A program made the translations under genes and the position numbers. Of a DNA stretch of 64,000 bases, positions 33,821-45,000 are shown in pieces. Every line of letters begins with the position of its first letter. The stretch's first letter is position 1. This stretch comes from Diplosphaera chodatii. Its lineage: Eukaryota; Chlorophyta; Trebouxiophyceae; Prasiolales; Stichococcaceae. The stretch covers positions 372,001 to 436,000 of the forward strand of contig JAALGY010000010.1 of assembly GCA_032358165.1 (NCBI GenBank). Reading direction: 5' to 3'. The notes below the pieces were generated by a model, which searched no databases, had not been told where the DNA came from, and worked only from the letters and a program-made list of their open reading frames with translations.

Positions 33821-36800
33821 ATGGCGCCCACAAGCTCCACCATCGTCGCATGCGCGTCCGTGCTGCTGCTCGCCGCAGCCGGCGCGTCGGCGGCACTGAC
33901 GTCCGGCAACCTGGCCTATCTATCGCCTGTCGTCGAGCTTCCGCAGCTGGCAAGCCCTGGTGCGCATGTCACAGCGTTGATGAGCACAAGCGCTGCGTGC
34001 GTGAAGTACGTGAGCGGCACCCTGCCATTGCATGCATGGTACACCTTGCTGGCTATCTGATGTGCAGAGCCAGCTAGCAGCCCTGCCAGCGCACTTCTGG
34101 CACACAGGCTCATCACTGAGCACGATGTGCTGCAGCTGCGCCCTTCAGGCACCTGCGGTGCTGCGAAAGATGTGCCGTGGAATAATTTGGTTGGCCGTGC
34201 ATGCATGCAGAGCCGCTGGAGGTGCAGCAGCTGGGCCGCCGCTCGCTGCTGGCGGCCAAGAACCCCGCCAAGAGCGCCTGGGCGCCCAAGACCACCCGCG
34301 CCTCCGAGACGACGTTCGTCCAGGTGCCTTTTGTCACAAAGACGGCACCTTTGCGAGACTACTGTTGCCTGAGGTGCAGCCCGCCGTCTGCTTGCCGTGT
34401 GCCGTGACGCCCGCCTGAAACGCTGAAAACGCTCATCCGATGAGGCTGAGAGCCCTACTGGCGGCGATCCTGCCTCGTGTTGTGTGCTTGTGTACGAATG
34501 GGATTCGGGATGTGCCACCCCAAAACTGGTGGTCAGACCTGGACTCATGTGTTCATGTCACCTATTCTGCCCACGGCTGCCCAGCTTTGCATAGCCTATG
34601 CTGTACAATGCGCTTCGCGCTGATCCTCGATGTCCTGGTGGTGCTGGTGATGGTGACTACGGATGACTAGGGGGGTACCGATTAGGGGGGTATGATATGG
34701 GTAGGCCCCCAGGCACGGACGGATTTGCAGGGGTGGAGGAGCAGGGGATGTGCAGTTGACATACAGGGGTCGAAAGGGGGCTCAGAGGGTTGCCAAACGA
34801 CACAGTAATGCAGGCACGTGCCGTGCAAATGCTGCTGCAACGGCAGCATGCAACCGGATTGAAGACGCAAGTCATTCGTGACAGAGCCTCGTGCGATATG
34901 ATAATTGTGTGCATGAACGCCACGCGAACAACGCAATAGGCTTTCAGCAGTTGCCGGTGACGTCCGATCCGCACCGGCAGCGCAGCACAGCAGCCGCACA
35001 CCCCGCATAGGCAAGCTTACCAGCGCAGACTCCCCACACGGAAGCGCAGTCGCAGCGGTGTATCGTGCCGCTCGCGGTTGCGACGCGGTGTTTGGATCTC
35101 TCAATGGCGTGCATCCCAGTGGTCGCCTGGCAGTTGGTCACTGCAAGCTTACCGTACTGAACAGCCCACGGCGAGCCGCCGGGCCTCGCGGGCACCACAC
35201 CGGCCGTGACGAGCGTGCGAATTGACGGACAATTCACAACTTTTACAGGGACCGCGTGGGGAGAAAACTTTACTGTACTGCATAAGTATCGGGGACTATC
35301 AGACACTGTAAAGACACGCCGCATCGCGACGAAAGTAAAGGGCCTGGGTATTACGAAGCATCTTCGAAGCCACTGTCAGACTGACTGACAGTGGCTTCCC
35401 CGCGCTGATCAGTTGGCTGCAGGATACCGTAGCCCGTGTTTTGCCCTGTGACAAACTGCACTCCCATGTCATCATCGTGTCTGTACATGCGCAGGGCGTG
35501 GCATCTGGCGACCCATTCGCCAAGTCCGTCATCCTGTGGACGCGCGTGACGGTGGCTGCCCAGAACAGGCCCGCCACCCTGGTGCGCTGCCTGAGCATGA
35601 AGCCATTCACTGGCTGAAACCCAACCTGGATTCCCACCCTGGAAGATACTTGATTCTCACAGGCCGCATGAATGGCGGCATTTCACGTTCGCTGCGCCTG
35701 GGAGCTTCACACGCAGAAGCAACCAAGCGCACTGCATCCAGTGCACATCCATGTGGTGGCAAAACTTATCGGCACTCAGGCAGCCTGTGCGCACGCTGCC
35801 CGCAGGACTACGCCGTCGCCACGGATAGGCAGTTCAAAAAGATCGTGACCCGCGGCACCACCATTACCAGCAAGGACGTCGACTTCACCGCGAAGGTTGC
35901 AAACAGTGTCATGTGACTACTTGGGCGTCTAGTGTACATGTCTCGCAATGACAAGGTGCACAACGAAGGGAGGTCCGCAGCTTGGTGTTGGTGCAAGGCG
36001 CAGTACAGATGATGCGGATGCCGGCTGTAGGTGGAGGCCCGCGGCCTGAAGCCCAACACCAAGTACTTCTACCAGTTCCGCTACCGCCAGAACGACAAGG
36101 CCGCCCCGGTGCGAGCCGCAGCAGCGTGTGCTGCCACGACGGACACCTGCTGCTGACATCGGCTCCTGTGTAACCCCTGGGCAAGACCGCAGGCTGATTT
36201 TACCACAGGCTTATATCGTGGTGAAATTTGCCATGGCAGGTGTACTCCACCATCGGCCGCACCCGCACCATCCCCCGGGCCACCGATGACATCGGCAAGT
36301 GGCGCATCGCTTTCTTCGGCTGCTCCAACTACGTGCGTCTGCGTGCACCCCGTTCATGCCGCAGTAGCTAGGGTGCAGGGTTCCCATCTGCTTGTGCTGC
36401 CGGCAGGGCTGTGGGGGCTGCTGCAGCTGACCGTGGCACCACGCTGACACAATCGCGTCCATACCTCATCTTCAGATATAGGCTGACGGACATTCCTGTG
36501 CCTGATGCAGCCCACGGCATTCTTCACGGCGTACGGGTGAGCTATGCTGCTCTGCAACGCATTGCCTTGCTGAAATGATGGCTGCCGCTGCGGGCAACGC
36601 CAGCTCAGCGTGCCCAGGTCGATCCTGACCCCCACCTCCCTTTTTGCACCACTGCAGCCAGGCCGCCCGTATGGCCGAGCGTGGCGAGGTCGACATGCAC
36701 CTCCACACCGGCGAGTGAGTCATGTGAAGACCCTGAAAACCAACAGTGCATGAAGTCCACCCGATGGCGTGGGCTGTGGTGATGAGGCTGCTGCCTGCGC

Positions 36801-39800
36801 GCATGCTCATGCGCAAATGTCAGATAGTCAATGCAACCGCTGGGGCGCATCTGGGGGCTGACATGCTGACATTGTGTACTTGTCTGCTGCAGCTACATCT
36901 ACGAGTGAGCGCGCACCTGACTCTGCAGCAGCTACCTCGCTTGGTTGTCACCACATGAAAAACTCTCGCACCATGCTTCTGCTGCTGTTGAGCCCAGCGC
37001 CTGCCTGCCGTGCACACCTGCCCATCGTGTGCTTCGGTGCCAAGCACCCGCGGATTCCTGCTGCCAGCATTCTTTGGCAAGCTCAAGCACGTGTGTGCCG
37101 TACCGCCAGGTACGAGACCAACGGCTCCGCCCTGATCTCGGCCGAGCTGCGCGAGTCGCGCACCCACCTGCCCAAGAACGAAATCCTGACGGTGCTGGAC
37201 TACCGGTAAGGCCACACCGTTGTCAAGTCTCTTCATCGATATCTGGCTGTCTGCAGCTTGCAGTGTCGTGCGAACATCCTGGGTCTGCTGCCTGCGCTGC
37301 ATTCGCCCCGTGCAGCTCGAGTTTGTGGCGGTGCAAACGCCCTTCATGCGCTCACTGACCCATGTTTTTGCATGCATGCAGGACCCGCCACAACCAATAC
37401 AGTGCGCCCACACCACTGGCCATGTTTGCACATCCTGCTGCACTGCTGGTCAGCTGGTCAATGCGTGCCTATGAGAGCTTCTGCCCACATCGAGACCTAC
37501 CAGCATTGGTTCAGCAGACTGACAACAGCGCCTGCCGGCGCAGACTCTGATGTGGACACCAAGGCCATGCGCGCCTCCGCCCCGCTGATCCCCGTGTGGG
37601 ATGACCATGAGTACACCAAGTGAGATGGCAGCAGATGCTGGAATGTCTATACCAGTTCTCATGGGTGCCAAGCTGCCGGCACTGCGGCGTGTCGCGCTCG
37701 GTCTTGTTGCCTGCGCTGCTGCAGGGGGAGCATGGTTTCGGCATCTCGTCCTGACCGCTGGCTGCCCCACCCTGCAGCGACGCCTGGAAGAACGGCGCGC
37801 AGAACCACCAGCCGTTGACCGAGGGCGACTGGAACGAGCGCCGCCTGCGCGCACTGCAGGGTGGGTTCCTGTTGCTGGTTTCAAGTGTACAGGGGTGCTG
37901 TTGAGCGTTCGTGCAGAGCAGCGAGATCCCGCTGCTCCGAGTGCTAGCGTGATGCTGATGAGCTGTGTGGCCACCCTGCAGTGTACTACGAGATGATGCC
38001 CATCCGCCAGGCCAACGCCGACAACAAGCAGCAGGTGCGCTGTGTGTGCCGCTCAGATCTAGCTTTCACAAGCAGCCGACATGCACAGATCTGCGCATTG
38101 AGACCGCCGTGTACCAGCTTCCCACTGCTGCAGTCTATCAGAAACTGCTTACATGGTGCTGCAGATCTACCGCAACTTCGAGATCGGCAAGCTGGTCAAG
38201 CTCATCATGCTGGACACCCGCGTGATCGGTGAGTCGATGGGCCAGAAATGAGGATGGGATTGTTGCAATGCTCGTGGGTTGCACACAGCTGCTGCACCTG
38301 CTGCACACAGCTGCTGCACCTGCTGCAGTCGCATCTGCAGCTGCTGTTCCTGCTGCTGCTGCTGTTGGTGACACCAATGCCTGTGCCTTGCAGGCCGCGA
38401 CCTGCAGAATGGCACCGATGCCTTCGTGCGCTTCTCTCTTCAAGCGCCTGACATATTGCTGTGCAGTGCAACTCAGCACACTGCTCGCCGCATGCTGCAT
38501 ATGCACGCAGCTGCTCAGCCTGCTGCTCAAGTTAAGGGTAGCTGATTAAATTTTACTGCATTTTCTTGCTGCAGAACCCCAACCGCACCATCCTGGGCGC
38601 GCCGCAGACCGAGTACCTGAAGACCCAGCTGTCAGCTGCTGAGGTGGGGCCTGGACCTTGCACAGGCTTTAGTAGTGAAGCACACAGCAGCAACGCTGCC
38701 AAATAACGCATGTTCTTTCATCTGGACCACGTATGCATAGAGCATAGAGCAATGTATGCACAGAGCGCTCGACATGACGGTGGCTACACGATGTACATTG
38801 AAATGAAAGCAGACACACATGTATGCCTGGGTTCATCGTTCACCGCGCTGAAGTCACACAACTCGGTCGCTGCAGGGCCAGCAGACCTGGAAGATCCTGG
38901 GCCAGCAGGTGAGCAACCATGCCATACTGATATGTCGCCTCCGTGACTATCACTGAGCCTGGCATGCTCCCTAGGTTGAAAACCTACTGGCAGCGTGGTA
39001 CAATGTAATTTTCGCCTGCACTGCAGGTCCTGTTCATGCACCGGTGAGGCGGTCGCCTAGCACCTCGCGCATCCTCAAAGCTCACAGCTCTGCTTTCCCT
39101 GTCACTCAGCTCCTCTACCGAGCACATGGCAGGTCTACTTACTGACATCGCATGTGTGCTGCGCAGCTGCGACTCGCCCTCATCTGACCAGTGGGACGGT
39201 GCGACCCCTCAAGCTTGTTGGCCGCTATGCTCGCATTGAACAGATGTGCGCACTCTCCTTATCGGGGCTTGGTGTGTGAACACCTCATGGTGCTGTAAGA
39301 TGCATATGGACGCTGCTTCCCGAAACTTGCAGGCTACCGCCAGAGCCGCAGCGACGTCCTGGCCCACCTGGAGGCCAACAGGATCGACAACACCATCGTG
39401 CTGACGGGCGACATCCACACGCACTGGCAAGTCGCCTGGAAACGGATATTCAGTTGCCTGAAAACATGCGCCATGTGCAATTCATGCACTCACACGTTCT
39501 GTCATGCTGCCGGCATCCGCACTATGGCCCTGCTGCTGCGGGCGACTCCAGCCAAATTACTTGCAAGCTGCTCAGCTGACATATAGCGCATCCCGTGTGT
39601 GGTGGCACAGCTGACCGGCGCTCTGAACACCTGCAGGGCCAACGATGTCCCCCGCTTCCCATGCCCCAACGAGGCCAACTTTTCCTAGTAAGCACTCTGC
39701 AGTGTTGTCAGAAGCTGCTGCTGGACATGCAGCAGCATGCAGACCTAGGCCAGCACCTCAAGTGTGGCGGTACTAACAGGCTCCAGCTGGATGTGTTTCA

Positions 39801-41019
39801 CCCTGGCATCAAGGATGGTCGGTCAGCAGCCCATTCACCGCCACTGTCGGCTCCTTGCAGCAACAACGTGACCGGCGCCGGCTCCCTGGCCGTTGAGTTC
39901 GTCAGCTCCGCCATCACCTCGGGCTACAAGTGAGTGCTGCACTGCTGGCTTAGGCAAACAGCCGTAGACTGCTCCCCTGTGCCTGCGCTGGTTTGGCAGG
40001 AAAAAAAGTTGCAAACTGCACCTCCAGCCTGCTCACGCACAGCACATGCGGGGGCGACCAGTCAGGAATTGCTCTGCCAAGCTGCACCTACCCATCAGCG
40101 TGCTGACTGACGCCAGCACATGCACGTGTGGCTGTGCACTGACGGCACTGGCGTGTGGGTGTGCTGCAGCGCCGCCATCAGCGGCCTGAACTCCAACCGC
40201 ACCACCGTCGACGCCACCGAGACCCGCATCAAGAACGCCAACCCCCACGTGAAGTGAGCATGCTTACCTTACCTTCCTTTCCCACAGCACGTGCCATATA
40301 TGGTGCTGGCCCCTCTAATAAGATGCAGTCCCGCTGGCTGCCATGACCCGTGCCACAGCATCCTTCGCCTGGCCTTCCAAGCCCGTACGTAATGCTGCCT
40401 GACGTGAGGCCTAAGCTGCGCATGGCATCATTGACTGTGGCAGTGCTTTCCGTCGCATCTCGGCGCTGACCTGTAGGCTACATTGCGGCCAAAAACAGGT
40501 ACCAGGAGTCGGGCTACAAGGGTTTCGCTGTCGTCGACGTCCGCAGGAAGCAGACCACCACCACCTGGCAAGCATCTGGCAACTCCTGCTGTGCAGTTGC
40601 TCACTCTGCTGCCTGTGCCGTGACAGCCTTGGGGCCATGCTACATCCCCAACGGCTCCAGCCCGTCCAGTAGCATTCGGCAGGGCGTGTGCGGCACGGGC
40701 ATCTGAGGCCAGCTGTGCTGCTTGGGACGCAGGTACTACGCCCCGGACATTTTGCGCCCGGGACAGTACAACACCATGGTCCGTCCCCCGCCATTTTCTG
40801 CCATGGCGGCTGGCCTGCCTGCCTGTATCTGCTGCAGCCGTGTGCCCTTACTTTCCCTGTGGTGCCTTCTGTGCAGCCATGCCCCCTGCGCATGGCGTAG
40901 ATTGCCACGCATGTACTTCACTGAGGGTTTCCTGACACCGTCTATCGTCTGTGGCGCTGCAGGTCCAGGGCGAGTCCTGGAGGGTGGTGGAGGGCACCAA
41001 CCACCTGGTGGCAGCGTAA
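33821..41019 (+). CDS. Secreted PhoD-family alkaline phosphatase/phosphodiesterase, tandem copy 1
   Basis: Releases phosphate from phosphate esters outside the cell or in the secretory pathway. 27 exons join in frame to 579 residues: 33821-33959, 34211-34323, 35495-35581, 35806-35895, 36031-36108, 36240-36332, 36511-36536, 36658-36714, 36893-36904, 37110-37205, 37382-37401, 37544-37619, 37778-37860, 37982-38034, 38165-38228, 38394-38425, 38575-38643, 38876-38908, 39027-39043, 39167-39198, 39333-39426, 39637-39687, 39861-39929, 40170-40253, 40499-40567, 40733-40778, 40963-41019. A signal peptide with an AxA site precedes PhoD blocks GVASGDPF, FFGCSNY (Cys197, likely metal ligand), HTGDYIYE (Asp228), VWDDHEYTND (289-296), LIMLDTRV, WKILGQQVLFMH and LTGDIHTHW (450-455). 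Introns 21 and 25 have GC donors. Expression under phosphate starvation is likely by analogy; no element is visible. Confidence 0.95.
35366..35398. repeat. Perfect 14-bp inverted repeat with a 5-nt loop in PhoD 1 intron 2
   Basis: GAAGCCACTGTCAG, a 5-nt loop ACTGA, then the exact reverse complement. It lies in the 1171-bp intron 2 (34324-35494), about 100 bp before the acceptor. Intron 2 of PhoD 2 is 585 bp and lacks it. It could be the end of a small insertion or a structured RNA element. A second copy elsewhere in the window is not seen. Confidence 0.85.
38281..38324. repeat. Two perfect 22-bp tandem repeats in PhoD 1 intron 15
   Basis: The CTG-rich unit beginning GCACACAGCTGCTGCAC occurs at 38281-38302 and 38303-38324. 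More CTG-rich sequence follows up to the exon 16 acceptor at 38393. Confidence 0.85.
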
Positions 41020-42094
41020 ATTGCGCCCCAACCCCAGGGCGGCGAAGTGACGCATTTACTGCAACCGGCTATAGAAGAAACAGATCATGAAGGACACATA
41101 AGTGTACGGAAGGCCAGGTCAGCATTGACGGGGAACGAAGCACATGAAACTATGGTGTCCAGAGCGAGTTTTGCCCGCACTGCTGAAGCGCCATACGCCC
41201 GCAGCAACGTCCCAAATCTTAGCGCCGTCATGAGCTGGTTAGTAGAGCTGCCTCCAGGTCTGCAGTTTGGTATGTGGCACCACATTATTGCAGCAGCAGG
41301 CGGGTCGATGAGGGGCAGCTGGAGACGACTGCTGCGGCCCGCCTGCTGTGCATGGTAGTGTTGAGTCGTTGTTGTTTGACGCAGCGCTTGGCATCACACA
41401 TTGTGCATGCTGTGTAAGCAGCCGTGTCGTGGGTCACCACCAATGATTTCATCATCAAGCCGAAGTGCGACGCCGTCAGACATGTGCGACACACTGCGCA
41501 ACAGCAGCTGACTACGCAGCATGCCATACTGCCCAGCGCCACTATCTTTAAACGATGCTGCACGGTCGATACTCCTGACTGGCACCGCACGTCATACATC
41601 GCGAAGTGCACCTTGCCCTCGGCTGCCTAGTTGGTGTCTGTATGAGATCAATCATCTGTGAGCAGCATAACTGCTGATAAGTGTCAGCCACGGTGCCACA
41701 TACCAGGAGCATATTCACATTCGGAGGGGCATCAGATGGCTGCAGTACACACGTGAGCCGTTTCGAACTGTCGTGACTGGGCCAAAATCATCCTGACCAC
41801 CGGCACCACACCGGCGTCTGTCAAGAAGCAGTAACGCTGCAGCTCGCTGCCGGATCAGGTGTGCAAACCCAGCATGGCAACTGCACGTTCAGTCGTGCTG
41901 GCGCAGTCACTGTTGCACGAGCGTGCACCCGCCAAAAAAGGCACACGGCTTTGCTTTCTTGATACTCAGCTCATGCCTATGCGAAGCTCCTTGCTTGAAA
42001 TCGTTACCATCGCCGTATCATGGCCCAGCACATGGATGCAACCGATTGCAGCCTTTGCTGCAATGCTTTGCTGATGCAGGTGGTTTTCTGTAAG
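41020..42094. other. Spacer between the two PhoD genes, with a possible exon relic
   Basis: This holds the 3' end of PhoD 1 and the PhoD 2 promoter. No complete gene is seen. At about 41770-41833 the plus frame AKIILTTGTTPAS, ending soon in a stop, resembles the PhoD exon-4 segment KKIVTRGTTITS. It may be debris of a third PhoD copy, but the match is short. Confidence 0.35.
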
Positions 42095-45000
42095 ATGGCG
42101 GGCCCGATGCAGATGCTGGCCTCGCTGCTCCTCATTGCAGCCACGGGCGCAGCCGCGCTGCAGTCTGGCAACTTGGCTTATCTGTCGCCGGTTGCAACGC
42201 TGCCCGAGCTCGCCAAACTTGGTCAGCCGTCATTCGCATCAGTTGCATGTGTGATGCAGTGCACGACGCAATATCTGTTCTGCCGCAACGTTGATGATGG
42301 TTTGCAGCGCCAGCAAGATCGCTGCTTCTTGTGTATGTACTCACAAGCTTGCACCTGCCCAAAAAAGGATGCTCCGCTGCAGTTCTCACTGCAAACCTCC
42401 TACAAGGTTGTGAACCTCGCCTGTTGCAGAGCCGGCAGATGCGGCTGTGGCGCGTCGTCAAGCTAGGAAGTTGCTTCAGACGGCTAGGAACGGCGCTGCA
42501 GCGGTCAACAACGCCATCTTTGCCCAGGTGAGCAAAATCGATGCGGTTGCCAACTTTTGATGTGCTGTCTGACAGAGGTGCAGCCTCAAATTTGACGGCG
42601 TTGTTGCTTGCATAGCATCACATACAGATCTGATTGGACTCGTCGGGGGTCAGATGCGGACGCTTGGCTGTTTGTTGTCGGCTGCCTGCTTGCATCGCCT
42701 GTACCACCTCACGACGACACGTTCAGGGGCTATGTAGCGCAGTTGCGCGCCAGCATCGTCACTCGTGTCAACACAAGCTGCTACTTGATGGAATATTACA
42801 TGCAGCTCTCTGATGTGAACGCGCATCAGTCCCGCTTTCGCGAACTCTCGGCAAGTGGTGCTGAGCACCTTGCAGCTGTGCGGCGTGTTCAGCCTCCAGC
42901 AGCGAGCTGAGCAGCATGTCAGACTGTCCACCATCGGTGCTGGGACATCAAGGCAGCACATTGCTCATGTTGTTGCCGTCTAGCATGGGCGGCGCAGCGT
43001 GCTACCACCCATGTTGCCTGCGCTGCTGCCTCGGATGCGTCAGTCTCATCGGTGTGCGTCAGCACATTCCTGAGGAGGCCAAGTACAGAATCCTGGTGGG
43101 CTGCATGTGCAGGGCGTGGCGTCGGGCGACCCGTTCGCCACCTCCGTCATCCTGTGGGCGCGCGTCACGCCCCCCGTGACCGGCACGGCGACCCTCAACT
43201 ATGCTGTGGCCACCGATAGGGCCTTTACCGCCATCGTGACCCAGGGCACGGTGACCACCAGCAGCAGCGTGGACTACACCTCTAAGGTGCTGATCCTGCA
43301 TGCGCAGGCGACGTTTCAACCTCATGTCGGCTTTCACTGTGTGTATATGTGCTGGTGCCCCAAGCTGAAACGAAAAGAAATCCTCGGCTGTTGGAGCACT
43401 CACCTTGGGTATGTCACCTCATGATGCAGGTGGCAGCCAGCGGCCTGGCAGCCAACACCAAGTACCACTACCAGTGGCGCTACGTGCGGACCGGCGCCAC
43501 TGCGCAGTGCGCCCAGGACCACGCTGCGCTGAGCCGCTCGTGCACTGTTGCACGACCCGCAAACCGCTCTGTGTGTGCCTTCATGTGTCAGAGCGCATCA
43601 CGGGTGCCCCCGTCTGGCCTGCAAGCACATATGTTCCATGCTCTGTCCAGGTACTCGCCCATCGGCCGCACCCGCACGCTGCCGACTGCAACAACCGACA
43701 TAGCGCGCACCCGCATCGCCTTCTTTGGCTGCTCCAACCTGGTGGGTGCGGCGGATGCTGCGTGCAACAACTGCCGAACACTCCTGCCGATGTGTGCATC
43801 GTCCAGCTCGCCGCTGATCACCGAACCCTGTCGGTTTTGTCACACTGCGCTGTACAGCAGCACATCGCATGATGCATTGCCAGAAGGTCAGCCATGCCAC
43901 TACCTCTCATGTCATTCACTGTTGAGCGTTGCTGCTGCTGCAGCCCACTGCGTTCTTCACGGTGTATGGGTGAGTCCAACTGCACAACCGTGGGCAAAGT
44001 GATTGATGCTCTGCAACGGTCACAGTGAAGCAGATTGGCTGCGTGCCCTCAACGTGGGCAAGCTGGGCAAAGTGAGTACCATTATGCTGCAAATGCAGGC
44101 AGATTGCCCGCATGGCCGACCAGGACCTGATCGACTACAACATCCACACCGGAGAGTGCGTATAACCTCTAGTACTACAGTGCGAACTTGTGCCAGCGGC
44201 GTGTCAGCCGTGTTGCTGTACCGGTCTTTCAGAGTATGCATGTGCACGAAGCCATCACGGAATCAGACAGCAGCTGAGCCGGTCGAGTGTGCTGCTCGTG
44301 GCAGTTACATCTACGAGTACGCGACCGCGGGCAATGCGAACCTGCCGGCAGCCGACAGCACCGCGCGCGCGCACCAGCCCAACAGGGAGATCGTGACGCT
44401 GTCGGACTACCGGTGAGCCTGCTAATACCGCAGGGAAGCAGCCTGTGCAAGCTGCATGTCGTTTCACCCCTGTCCATTTCGGATGAGGCGTCACCACCGT
44501 GCTACATCGCCCTGTCATGCATGAGGTGCCACACAGCTCATGTGCTGAGGTGTTGCAGCAGCGCAACAGATGGCCACTGAACATGTGAAAACGGTTGTGC
44601 TGCGTGCAGCACCCGGTACAACCAGTACAACAGCGATGTGGACCTGAAGGCCATGCGCGCCTCTGCGCCGCTCATCCCCGTGTGGGACGACCACGAGTAC
44701 GCCAAGTGAGCGGTTTCATGACCCCATGTAACATGTGAGCTTGCATCACATCACCACTGAGTGTCCGGTGTGAGTGCTGCTGAAACAGCTTGAAGATAAG
44801 GTGGAAGTCATTCGACACTCCACCACTGGTGCAGTCAGCTGCCACATTCCAGGACCTACAGCCTGATGCGTCATCTTGATGGCCTTGCTAGATGGCTAAA
44901 CATCAAGGCTGTCGCCCGATCATCACTGTGCTCGACGTTCGCAGTAGGTTGCGCTGCTCAACAACCTGCACCGTGCATGCAGCAATGCTTGGAGCGGAGG

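Noticed and set aside
34944..35324. Minus-strand open frame with a Cys-rich end inside PhoD 1 intron 2 as a nested gene
   Set aside because: It shows no conserved motif, no signal peptide and no exon partner. Its length is what chance allows in GC-rich DNA.
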